A stretch of 42,397 bases of DNA from Streptomyces fulvoviolaceus (lineage in GTDB: Bacteria > Actinomycetota > Actinomycetes > Streptomycetales > Streptomycetaceae), in contig NZ_JOEY01000067.1 of assembly GCF_000718165.1 (NCBI RefSeq), positions 1 through 42,397 on the forward strand, written 5' to 3'. Positions 1-6,125 of this stretch are shown here, piece by piece. The translations under genes and the position numbers were made by a program. How positions within the stretch are numbered: position 1 is the first letter of the stretch; every line of letters begins with the position of its first letter. The notes beneath the pieces are model-generated. The model did not search any database. It had not been told where the DNA came from and saw only the letters and a list, made by a program, of their open reading frames with translations.

Positions 1-335
1 GGGGCGAGTTCGGTGGAGAGCTCGGGGAACTGCAGGAGGAGCATGCCGATCCAGAGGGCGGCGTTGTCGGTGGGGTGGGTGGTGGGGGACGGGGGTGACG
101 GCGGGGGCGAGGTGGCGAGATTGCGGGGGGTGGGGGTCGGGTGGTCGTCCCGCGTCGGACGGGCGTCCCGAGCCGGACGGGCGTCCCGAGCCGAACGGGC
201 GTCCCGAGCCGAACGGCCGTCGGGAGTCGGGCTTTGGACGGAGGCCGGCAGGTCGTCGGCAGCCTGGCGATCGTCGGACATCCGCCGCCGGCCAAGCGAC
301 GGTCTCCCGCCGGGCGTCGGTCGGCGGTCAGGCAT
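1..335 (-). CDS. Hypothetical protein, N-terminal part, runs off the left edge
   Basis: An open minus-strand frame begins at an ATG (335) and stays open to the window edge. It reads through a Pro/Arg/Asp-rich N-terminus with a tandem hexapeptide repeat (R-D-A-R-S/P-A) and a Pro/Ser/Thr linker. It ends at the edge in an ordinary folded-looking stretch, NAALWIGMLLLQFPELSTEL. A second ATG at 281 (MSDDRQ) could also be the start. The gene lies just downstream of the WhiB-like gene on the same strand with only 10 bases between, so the two may be co-transcribed. I do not recognise the family. The disordered N-terminus followed by an aliphatic helix suggests the functional domain lies outside the window. 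The plus-strand frames opposite it are arginine-rich GC shadows. Confidence 0.55.
   Translation of the reverse strand, partial: MPDRRPTPGGRPSLGRRRMSDDRQAADDLPASVQSPTPDGRSARDARSARDARPARDARPTRDDHPTPTPRNLATSPPPSPPSPTTHPTDNAALWIGMLLLQFPELSTELA
161..214. repeat. 18-bp direct repeat, three copies
   Basis: Three tandem copies of an 18-bp unit (gggcgtcccgagccgRac) lie at 161-178, 179-196 and 197-214, with degenerate partial copies on both sides. The unit length is a multiple of three, so within the minus-strand gene it encodes a repeated hexapeptide (RDARSA or RDARPA) without breaking the frame. Slipped-strand copy-number change between strains would be expected. Confidence 0.8.
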
Positions 336-345
336 AGGGCACTGA

Positions 346-690
346 TCAGGCAACGGAGCCTCCGCGAAGCCCGCCCTGCACGGCCGGCAGGAAGTGCGCC
401 GGAAGCTCCACCGGGCGGCCGCGGCGCCACAGGCGGCCACCGCAGACGCCGTCGAACCAGTTGTCGGCCGGGGCGACGATCTCCTCGCAGTTGCTCCGCA
501 CCGGGCAGCCGGCGCAGGCCCGCAGCGCGGGGGCGGCCTCCTTGACCTTCTTCGAGAAGACGACCCCGGGCGGGAGCCCGGCGCAGGCGGCCGCGGTCTG
601 CCAGGCGGCGGAGTCCGCAGGCTCCTCGTCGGGGCGGGCGGCCCCGGACGCTCTCGGTCGGGGCGGTGGGCACGAGCCGGTGACGGACAT
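346..690 (-). CDS. WhiB-like (Wbl) iron-sulfur regulator
   Basis: Actinobacterial Wbl proteins bind a [4Fe-4S] cluster through four cysteines and act with sigma factors or on DNA. Taking the start at 690 (GGGAGG ribosome site four bases upstream) gives 114 residues. Cysteines at 36, 59, 62 and 68 form the family pattern C-x(22)-C-x2-C-x5-C, followed by the turn motif at 81-85. That motif reads GVCGG here, where the family usually has GVWGG, so a fifth cysteine sits at the turn. The reading frame continues upstream to 834, but that part is arginine-rich and lacks a ribosome site. The gene diverges from the XRE regulator at 925 across a 234-bp region carrying three similar inverted repeats. Its position beside the tail cluster suggests it may control it, which is inference. 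Confidence 0.85.
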   Translation of the reverse strand: MSVTGSCPPPRPRASGAARPDEEPADSAAWQTAAACAGLPPGVVFSKKVKEAAPALRACAGCPVRSNCEEIVAPADNWFDGVCGGRLWRRGRPVELPAHFLPAVQGGLRGGSVA

Positions 691-741
691 GGGGCCTCCC
701 AGAGTGACGGGTGTGAAGCGAGCGCCGCCCAGACTTACAGA

Positions 742-886
742 TTGCGCGCGCGCTCGCAACAAATATGCCAACGACCCTTTCGGAAGATCCGGACCACTCG
801 GACGCCACCCACACCGAATCCCCTCCCCTCTCACAGACTTTCCTCATTACTTGCGCGAGAGCACGTAATTCCGCGCGCGCAAGCAA
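742..886. promoter_or_regulatory. Divergent control region with three related inverted-repeat sites
   Basis: Between the WhiB-like and XRE genes lie three 18-bp sites of similar design. Site 742-759 is TTGCGCGCGCGCTCGCAA, a near-perfect palindrome. Site 851-868 is TTGCGCGAGAGCACGTAA. Site 869-886 is TTCCGCGCGCGCAAGCAA. The last two abut and lie just upstream of a possible -10 hexamer TAAACT at 889-894 for the XRE gene. The arrangement suits binding by a dimeric regulator such as the neighbouring XRE protein. The regulator assignment is inference. Confidence 0.45.
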
Positions 887-924
887 GCTAAACTTGCCGC
901 ACTCCATAGGAAGCGAGCCCTCAG

Positions 925-1404
925 ATGACCAGCCAGGATCTGGACGCGTTCGCCGCTTGGGTCGAGGACCTGATGCGCGACCGCGGCTACGACATCGACA
1001 GCCCACGCGGCGGCGGCAAGTCGCGCATCGCGGACGAGGCGGGGGTCCATCGCGCCGCCGTCACCCGCCTGCTGCAGCGCCAGAGCATGCCGGACCTGGA
1101 GACCACGCGCAGACTCGCCCGCGCGCTGGGTGTCCCGGTCCGCGAAATGCTCATCCGCTCCGGCCGGCTGACCGCCGAGGAACTGACCGATCCCCGCGAC
1201 CACTTGGCCTCCCCCGCCCCCAGCGCGGAGTTCGGCCGTCGCCCCACCCTGGAGGAGGTCGCCGACCTGCTCGGCGTGCCGGCCGACCGACGGGAGATGT
1301 TCGTCCGCGTGGTGGAGCAGTTCCTGCCGAACGACGTACCGACCCTGGAGCACGACCACGAGGAGCCCCGCCAGCTGGCGGACGCGGCCACGACCGCCGA
1401 CTGA
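925..1404 (+). CDS. XRE-family helix-turn-helix regulator
   Basis: A 159-residue protein with a Cro/C1-type helix-turn-helix at about residues 30-80: SRIADEAGVHRAAVTRLL contains the two HTH helices, followed by a third helix, TTRRLARALGVPVREML. The C-terminal half (residues 100-135) has another short helical segment, TLEEVADLLGVPADRREMF, perhaps for dimerisation. A weak ribosome site (AGGAAG) precedes the ATG by about 11 bases. It is the first plus-strand gene ahead of the tail genes and is divergent from the WhiB-like gene. In prophages and tailocin loci a C1-like repressor often sits at this position, so it is the likeliest cluster-specific regulator. There is no LexA-like autocleavage domain, so any DNA-damage response would have to be indirect. 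Confidence 0.85.
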   Translation: MTSQDLDAFAAWVEDLMRDRGYDIDSPRGGGKSRIADEAGVHRAAVTRLLQRQSMPDLETTRRLARALGVPVREMLIRSGRLTAEELTDPRDHLASPAPSAEFGRRPTLEEVADLLGVPADRREMFVRVVEQFLPNDVPTLEHDHEEPRQLADAATTAD

Positions 1405-1494
1405 CCCCTCTTCGACTGCCGGACGCGCCATAGAGGACACCCGTGGGCCGACGGGTGGCCCGCACGGGGGCGGCGCAGCTCCGGCGCTTGTGAA

Positions 1495-1555
1495 CGCCCC
1501 TGTGCATCAGTTTTCAGGGGCGCGGGGAACTACGCGACCAGCCCCCACGCACCCG
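1495..1555. repeat. Intergenic GC-rich repeat-like element with hairpin
   Basis: The gap between the XRE gene and the first tail gene (1405-1679) holds an inverted repeat, CGCCCCTG (1495-1502) and CAGGGGCG (1515-1522). It is followed by a stretch (CGCGGGGAACTACGCGACCA, then a C-rich run) of the kind dispersed in many copies between Streptomyces genes. I know that class from memory and cannot count copies here. The hairpin may end transcription of the regulator. No start codon with a ribosome site occurs before the one at 1680. Confidence 0.5.
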
Positions 1556-1679
1556 CAGCGACCCCCCAACCTCAAGCCCCTCCCCCCGTGCGCGCACGCT
1601 CGCATGTCACAGTTGCTGCAGCGGCGGAGCTGCGCCCACTCACCGCAACCCACCCAACGCTGCCCCGAGGTGACCCGGC

Positions 1680-2093
1680 ATGACCACACCCACTCCCCCG
1701 AGCACCTTCCCCGACGTCGAGGCCATGATCGTCGACATCCTGGGGGACGACTCAAGACTCTCCGGCGCGATCGTCGACGTACAGGCACCGTCCGGCTTCG
1801 ACGGCACCGCCGCCGCCGTGTTCGTCAACCGCCGCGGCGGCGCCTGGGTCGGCGAACTCCACGTCGACCAGCCGCTGATCGAGCTGGAGGTGTACGGCCC
1901 GACCAAGCAGGCCGCGCACGTCCTGGCCAACGACGCCCGCCAGGCCGTACTGGCGATGGCCAACACCCGATACGGCACCAGCCTCGTCACGGAGGTGGAG
2001 GAACAGGACGGCCCGCGCTGGCTGCCCGACTACCTCTACTCGGCGGCCAACCGCTACGTCGCCGTGATGAAGGTGTACGTGGACGTCTACTGA
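1680..2093 (+). CDS. Phage tail terminator-like protein
   Basis: 137 residues, with a strong GAGGTGA ribosome site ahead of the ATG. Length, position directly before the tail tube gene, and pattern (N-terminal helix with DVEAMIVDILGDDSRL, then alternating beta strands including LIELEVYGPTKQAAHVLANDARQAVL, and a C-terminal strand pair RYVAVMKVYVDVY) match the tail-terminator proteins that cap siphophage tail tubes and stop polymerisation at the length set by the tape measure. In a phage this protein would also contact the head connector. Here no head genes accompany it, so it would simply close the end of a free tail. The assignment rests on pattern and synteny, not strong sequence motifs. Confidence 0.65.
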   Translation: MTTPTPPSTFPDVEAMIVDILGDDSRLSGAIVDVQAPSGFDGTAAAVFVNRRGGAWVGELHVDQPLIELEVYGPTKQAAHVLANDARQAVLAMANTRYGTSLVTEVEEQDGPRWLPDYLYSAANRYVAVMKVYVDVY

Positions 2094-2132
2094 CGGACGC
2101 TCCACCGACAGGCGCTCCGCGCCCCACAGACC

Positions 2133-2162
2133 GAAGGCCCCGCCACCCCCGGCGGGGCCTTC
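2133..2162 (+). terminator. Hairpin between tail terminator and tube genes
   Basis: Perfect 12-bp inverted repeat GAAGGCCCCGCC (2133-2144) and GGCGGGGCCTTC (2151-2162) with a six-base loop. It lacks a long T-run, as is usual for streptomycete terminators. Lying inside the tail operon just upstream of the highly expressed tube gene, it could act as an attenuator or a 3' stabiliser. Confidence 0.65.
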
Positions 2163-2225
2163 GTCGTACCCGGACCACCACTCGGGCACGACAACCCACC
2201 CATATGAACAAGGAGAACCACCACC

Positions 2226-2825
2226 ATGGCAGGAACCAACTCCTCCGAGATCCGCATCGCCGGCGTAGGCCGCCTCTACGTCGCCACCGCCGACACCGAC
2301 GTACCGACGACCTTCTCCTCCGACACCTCCACCGACTGGGCGAGCTGGAAGAACCTCGGCTTCACCTCGGGTGACGGCGTCACTTTCAGCAAGAAGGACA
2401 AGCTGGAGCCGGTCGACGTGTGGCAGGCCGTCAGCCCGGTGCACTTCGTGTACTCGGACCGCGACCTGACCCTGAAGTTCTCGCTGATGCAGTTCAACGA
2501 GGACACGCTTCCGTTCTTCATGGGCGGCGGCACGGTCGAGGCCGTCACCGGCTCGACGGGCGTCTACAAGTACGACATCGCCGACCGGCCGTTCGCCGAC
2601 GTGCGCGCCCTCGGCCTGGAGTTCACGGACGTCAAGGCGAGCGACGGCACCGCCGTCACCTACCGCTTCGGCATCCCGCGCGGCCAGGTCACGGCGGCGG
2701 ACGACATCAAGCTGGCCCGCAAGTCCGCGGCCCAGCTCGGCATCACCTACACGGCGATGGCCGCCGCCGACGGCTCGGCGCTGGCCAGCTTCGTGATGAA
2801 GGACAGCGCGTACGCCGCGTCCTGA
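2226..2825 (+). CDS. Major tail tube protein
   Basis: 199 residues; an AAGGAG ribosome site precedes the ATG. The protein begins MAGTNSSEIRIAGVGRLYVA and carries the pattern of siphophage tube subunits: strands around WASWKNLGFTSGDGVTFSKKDK, then KLEPVDVWQAVSPVHFVYSDRDLTLKFSL and a C-terminal strand region. Such subunits stack as hexameric rings to make the hollow tube. No sheath gene follows or precedes it, so the tail is the non-contractile type. Order (terminator, tube, frameshifted chaperone, tape measure) is the standard siphophage order. In a tailocin this would be the most abundant particle protein. Confidence 0.85.
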   Translation: MAGTNSSEIRIAGVGRLYVATADTDVPTTFSSDTSTDWASWKNLGFTSGDGVTFSKKDKLEPVDVWQAVSPVHFVYSDRDLTLKFSLMQFNEDTLPFFMGGGTVEAVTGSTGVYKYDIADRPFADVRALGLEFTDVKASDGTAVTYRFGIPRGQVTAADDIKLARKSAAQLGITYTAMAAADGSALASFVMKDSAYAAS

Positions 2826-2916
2826 CCCACCGGGGTGGGACAGGCGCCCCCGTCTGTCCCACCCCGGGCCCCGACCACCCAGCCCCTTTAGAGAACCCCA
2901 AGGAGCATCCATCACC

Positions 2917-3207
2917 ATGACCCGTTTCGACGTCAACGCAGCCCGCGCCCAGCGCCTGGAAGCCCTCGGCCGTACCTGGTCGTTCGAGCTCGACGAGGAG
3001 AGCTACACCCTGCCCACGGAGCTGACCCGCGCCACCGCGAAGGCGCTGCGCAAGCTCGACGACAACGACGTGGACGGGCTGCTCCAACTGCTCCTGGGCG
3101 AGAAGCAGTTCGCCCGCTTCGAACAGCACGAGATCACCATGCAGGACATCGCCGCCATCCTGGAGGCCTACGGCAAGGAGACCGGGCTCGGCCTGGGGGA
3201 AGGCTGA
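2917..3207 (+). CDS. Tail assembly chaperone, short form (G-like)
   Basis: 96 residues ending at a TGA (3205-3207). The protein is helical and acidic (LPTELTRATAKALRKLDDNDVDGLLQLLLG), like lambda gpG homologues in actinophages, which coat the tape measure and recruit tube subunits but are not part of the finished tail. The frame ends shortly after the heptamer GGGGGAA (3195-3201), where a -1 shift would give the long form. Position between tube and tape-measure genes supports the call. Confidence 0.8.
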   Translation: MTRFDVNAARAQRLEALGRTWSFELDEESYTLPTELTRATAKALRKLDDNDVDGLLQLLLGEKQFARFEQHEITMQDIAAILEAYGKETGLGLGEG

Positions 3208-3641
3208 GCCTCGTCGGGTTCGTCGACGAACACGCCGAGGCCCTCGAAGCTGACCTGCTCCGCTATTACGGCATCGATCTGCTCGACTGGCACCGCGAGA
3301 CGCTGTCCGCACGGCGGCTCGCGTTGCTCGTCAAGCACCTGCCGCGCGACAGCGCCCTGAACCGGGAGCTGCACGGCGAGGCCGCGGAGTGGTCGGTGTC
3401 CGACCATCTCCTCGCCGCCGCCGTGGACCATCTGGCGGCCGCGAACTGGATGTTCGCCTGCGTCAACTCGGAGGAGGGCGACCAGCCGGAGCCGCCGACG
3501 CCGGTGCCGCGTCCGTCGTACGACGACGAAGGCGAGGCACCGCCGACCACCGAGCCGAGCCCGAGCCCGAGCCCGGACCCGGGCTCGACTCCAAATGACG
3601 AGGCCCCCTCCGCCGTACAGCTGGCCCGGTTCTTCGGCTGA
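2917..3641 (+). CDS. Tail assembly chaperone, long form by -1 frameshift (GT-like)
   Basis: If ribosomes slip back one base at GGGGGAA (3195-3201) they read on in the -1 frame to the TGA at 3639-3641, giving about 241 residues. The extension begins GRLSLVGFVDEHAEALEADL and contains LLRYYGIDLLDWHRETLSAR, then RRLALLVKHLPRDSAL, the typical T-domain of actinophage chaperones. It ends in a Pro/Ser/Glu-rich tail. No ribosome site or plausible start serves the extension alone: its first in-frame ATG-like codons lie inside the conserved region. So it is almost certainly made by frameshifting, as in lambda gpGT, where the G to GT ratio controls tail assembly. Confidence 0.78.
3195..3201 (+). promoter_or_regulatory. 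Programmed -1 frameshift site GGGGGAA
   Basis: Heptamer in the zero frame as G GGG GAA. A one-base backward slip re-pairs the P-site GGG codon perfectly and the A-site codon imperfectly (GAA to GGA). The zero-frame stop follows two codons later, and the -1 frame is open for about 147 codons with conserved chaperone sequence. Confidence 0.72.
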
Positions 3642-3703
3642 GCGTGCTTGTACAGCGGGGTCGGTTCGGCCCTGTCGAGCTGAGCGTGCTTGTTACGGCG
3701 GAC

Positions 3704-4507
3704 TCAGTGCGGCCTCGTCGGCTCGGCCTGCTCGTCCCGGCGCCGGCCGGGGGCCCGGCCCTCCAGCTCGTCCGCGAGGGTCCGGGCCCGGTCCGAGAGA
3801 CGGGTCCGCTCCTCCCCTCCCTGGGCGCCGGGCGGATCGGCGGTCTGTTCCTGAGGCGACCAGTCCGCCGAGTCCGTCCTACGCCCCTTGTCCCGGCCAC
3901 CGCCCGCGTCGCCCGGTCGGCGCAGCGGAGGCACGCTGGGGCGCCCGTTGCGCCGTACGACAGAACGCCGTTCGGGCGGCGCGGCACGCTTCTCCCGCAC
4001 TTCGCGAGCGGACAGCAGGGGTTCGGCCCCAGGCCCGGCCTCCGCGCCCTCCGGCACCTCGCCCCGGCCGTCCGCCACGCTCCGCTCCCGCTCCCCGCGC
4101 TCTTCTACTCGCGTCAACTCGGAGGGTGGACGCAGGAGTTGGACATAAGGCAGCGGAATGACCTCGCCACCATGCTCCCGCTCCCCCTCGGTCCGACGGG
4201 CCCGGCGCGGCCGACGCCCGGCACGGGCATCCTCCTGCCCCTGCAGATAAGCAGCGGTGATCCGCTGCTCGTACGCCTCCCGGACGGCCGGGAGCTGCTC
4301 GTCGACCACATCGGCCCAGCCGGCGCTGTAGGCGGCGGTCTCACGCCGGTCGAGCTCGGCGCGCGGGAGAATCACCAGATCTTCAGGCTCGTGACCGAGG
4401 CGCAGGACCAACTCGGAGAGACGGGCGATGAGATGTGGCAGATCGGAGGCCTGTTCGAGCCAGTCGATCACATGCCTTTGCCGCGCGTTGCTCGCGTCCC
4501 CGTCCAC
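3704..4507 (-). CDS. Unknown protein with AYxAGWxD motif, island gene
   Basis: 267 residues starting from GTG (4507), opposite in direction to the tail genes that flank it. The N-terminal 70 residues look folded and helical, with RRETAAYSAGWADVVDEQ at about 54-71. The remainder is rich in Arg, Glu, Pro and Gly and probably disordered. The same short motif (AYAAGWTD) occurs in the divergent small protein at 4870, so the pair may share ancestry or partner. I do not recognise a function. The ribosome site is weak. Its placement inside a structural tail operon, between chaperone and tape measure, is where phages carry accessory (moron) genes. Whether it is cargo, immunity or regulation cannot be decided from sequence. 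Confidence 0.6.
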   Translation of the reverse strand: MDGDASNARQRHVIDWLEQASDLPHLIARLSELVLRLGHEPEDLVILPRAELDRRETAAYSAGWADVVDEQLPAVREAYEQRITAAYLQGQEDARAGRRPRRARRTEGEREHGGEVIPLPYVQLLRPPSELTRVEERGERERSVADGRGEVPEGAEAGPGAEPLLSAREVREKRAAPPERRSVVRRNGRPSVPPLRRPGDAGGGRDKGRRTDSADWSPQEQTADPPGAQGGEERTRLSDRARTLADELEGRAPGRRRDEQAEPTRPH

Positions 4508-4869
4508 CCCGTAGGCCTTGCTCTCGTCCCTGCCCCACCGCGCGCCCCCCGCGCGAGGACGGCTGTCGGTCGCCGCCCACCGTCGTATGACAGGCCCTCA
4601 GCTGCCTTGTCAGGCCTCACCGTTCACTTTCGATTCACCGACGGGAGAACGGCCGGATCCTACTCCACGAATCTGACACAACTTCCACCGCACTCCGGTA
4701 TCTCCGCAGGTCCGGACCTTGATCAGACGGACCGTCACGCAGCGTCTTCGGCAAACACGGAGCGACACCGCCGAGCTACTCGTACACTAGTTCGAACAGA
4801 CGCTTCGAACGCCCTCGGGAGCGCCACCTGTACCACCAGCCCAGCGGACAGACCGGAAAGCAGGCCGAC
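4508..4869. other. 362-bp divergent intergenic region of the island
   Basis: No gene seen. It separates the two divergent AYxAGWxD genes. Contents: a possible -10 TACACT (4783-4788) within a LexA-box-like sequence (4781-4794); two TTCGAA palindromes at 4791-4796 and 4804-4809, 13 bp apart; and a direct repeat of TGACAGGCC/TGTCAGGCC type around 4587-4615. Base composition is less GC-rich than the flanking genes. Confidence 0.5.
4781..4794. promoter_or_regulatory. LexA (SOS) box-like site
   Basis: CGTAC-ACTA-GTTCG differs at one position from the actinobacterial/Bacillus SOS consensus CGAAC-N4-GTTCG, and it overlaps the candidate -10 of the small gene at 4870. LexA binding here would repress that gene until DNA damage. 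The match is short, so chance is not excluded. Confidence 0.4.
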
Positions 4870-5076
4870 ATGGCGACTGGCACGAGCAACCAGCAGCAGC
4901 CGATCGACTCCTACACCCGCCTCGCCCACCTCCTGCACGCCCCCGCGCCCAATCGCGAGGCCCTGCTCGACCAGGTGTACGAAGAGCTGCTCGCTCGCGA
5001 GTCCCGCGCCTACGCGGCGGGGTGGACGGACGCGCTGTCGGAGACTCGGCGGGCCCGCAGGGGCAGCCGGCCGTAG
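4870..5076 (+). CDS. Small unknown protein with AYxAGWxD motif
   Basis: 68 residues, ATG start with upstream GGAAAGCAGG as a possible ribosome site. A helical N-terminus (YTRLAHLLHAPAPNREALLDQVY) leads to RESRAYAAGWTDALSE at about 43-58 and a basic tail. The motif recurs in the divergent gene at 3704-4507. The order helix, then RExxAYxAGWxD, is the same in both, so this could be a stand-alone version of that N-terminal domain. A LexA-box-like sequence covers its likely promoter. No function can be assigned. Confidence 0.6.
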   Translation: MATGTSNQQQPIDSYTRLAHLLHAPAPNREALLDQVYEELLARESRAYAAGWTDALSETRRARRGSRP

Positions 5077-5151
5077 CCGCCGAACCGCCCCCGCCACCTC
5101 TCGCGCCGCGAGGTCACGGCATCCCAGCCGGTCGACCCCGCGGCCGATGCG

Positions 5152-5615
5152 TCACATCACGGCACCGACGAGACAGAGCAGCGCCCCGACGCCGACCAGC
5201 GCGAGGCCGGCGCCCCCAAGGAGGAGTACGACAGGCCGCTCCTTGTCGAAGTCGAGCTCCTCGCGAGTCCCCGTCTTCGCTCGCTGCGGCTTCCTCCTGT
5301 CGTAAACGACCGGCACGACCGTGCCCTCGGGGCCGGGCAGCCCCTGCATGTACTCGTGGAATTGGGCGCGCGGCTCGCCCTCCGGCAGGCAGACGTCGAA
5401 ATAGACCCGTTGCGATCGCGGGTTCGCGTATTCATGTCCGCCCACCCCTCCCACTCCCATTTTGAAGTCGGCGGATCTTAACAGCCGGTGACAACCGGGA
5501 GCCCCCGTCGGCACCAGGCCATCCTGAGCTGAAGGATCAGACCGCATAGTCCCAGGAATGTAAAAAGGAATCCTAGAACGTCGATCAAACCGCCGCGCTC
5601 AGCCGGCTGATTCAC
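5152..5615 (-). pseudogene. Frameshifted DUF3592-like membrane protein
   Basis: A GTG at 5615 overlaps the stop of the preceding paralogue (GTGA arrangement, so translationally coupled). It opens a frame with a clear N-terminal membrane helix, GLIDVLGFLFTFLGLCGLIL, that stops at 5478-5480. A different frame then carries the rest: strands around VYFDVCLPEG, the motif VVPVVYDRRKPQRAKTGT, and a C-terminal membrane helix, VVLLLGGAGLALVGVGALLC, ending at 5152. Aligned with the intact neighbour (VVPVVYDPRKPSRAKTGT and two membrane helices) this is one gene broken by a frameshift near 5480. A sequencing error or a real indel would look the same. The downstream piece alone has an open frame from 5547. 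Confidence 0.65.
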
Positions 5616-6040
5616 CAGAAGACGAGCGCGAGTACTGCGCCCGCGGCAATACACGTCAGTCCAGGAACCCAGAAGAACATCACCAGGGACCGCTCTTCGG
5701 ACAGATCGATGTCCGCCAGCGTTCCGGTCTTGGCGCGGCTCGGCTTCCTCGGGTCATACACCACCGGCACGACGCTACCCACCGGCCCCCGCGGCTCCAC
5801 CCCCACCTCGATGAACCGAGGCACTCGACGCCTGCTCGGGTCCTCGGGGAGCCGGATCTGGTAGTAGACGCGGTGTCCCTCGCGGATCCATTCCTGACGC
5901 TCGGAGAACGCTTCCCCTTCGACGCCGTGGCGTTGCAGATTCCGCCGCTTCAGGAACTTGAGAAGCCCTGTGAGGTCAAGGAAGCAGATCAGGGCGCCCA
6001 GGCCCATCAGGACAAATCCCACACCCGCAGTATTACTCAT
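5612..6040 (-). CDS. DUF3592-like two-helix membrane protein
   Basis: 142 residues from an ATG at 6040 with a GGAGG ribosome site. An N-terminal membrane helix (GVGFVLMGLGALICFLDLTGLL) is followed by an extracytoplasmic or cytosolic beta domain with VYYQIRLPED and VVPVVYDPRKPSRAKTGT, then a C-terminal membrane helix (FFWVPGLTCIAAGAVLALVF). This layout is that of small streptomycete DUF3592 proteins, whose function is unknown. It is followed by a frameshifted paralogue coupled by a stop-start overlap and is divergent from the gene at 6126. In a tail cluster a small membrane protein could be an immunity or exclusion factor, but nothing in the sequence shows that. Confidence 0.65.
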   Translation of the reverse strand: MSNTAGVGFVLMGLGALICFLDLTGLLKFLKRRNLQRHGVEGEAFSERQEWIREGHRVYYQIRLPEDPSRRRVPRFIEVGVEPRGPVGSVVPVVYDPRKPSRAKTGTLADIDLSEERSLVMFFWVPGLTCIAAGAVLALVFW

Positions 6041-6125
6041 TCCCGCCCCTCCGCATGGAAAATGCGCGCGCAGATTATCAGCAGCACCACCCACAGTCAA
6101 CCCTCACTTCCACTCTGGAGAAACA

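Noticed and set aside
13..345. Three overlapping plus-strand frames at the left edge
   Set aside because: Arginine- and glycine-rich shadows of the minus-strand gene. The repeat reads sensibly (RDARSA) only on the minus strand.
3644..5305. Long plus-strand frame (553 codons) across the island
   Set aside because: It runs antisense to the minus-strand gene at 3704-4507 and out of frame over the small gene at 4870; no ribosome site.
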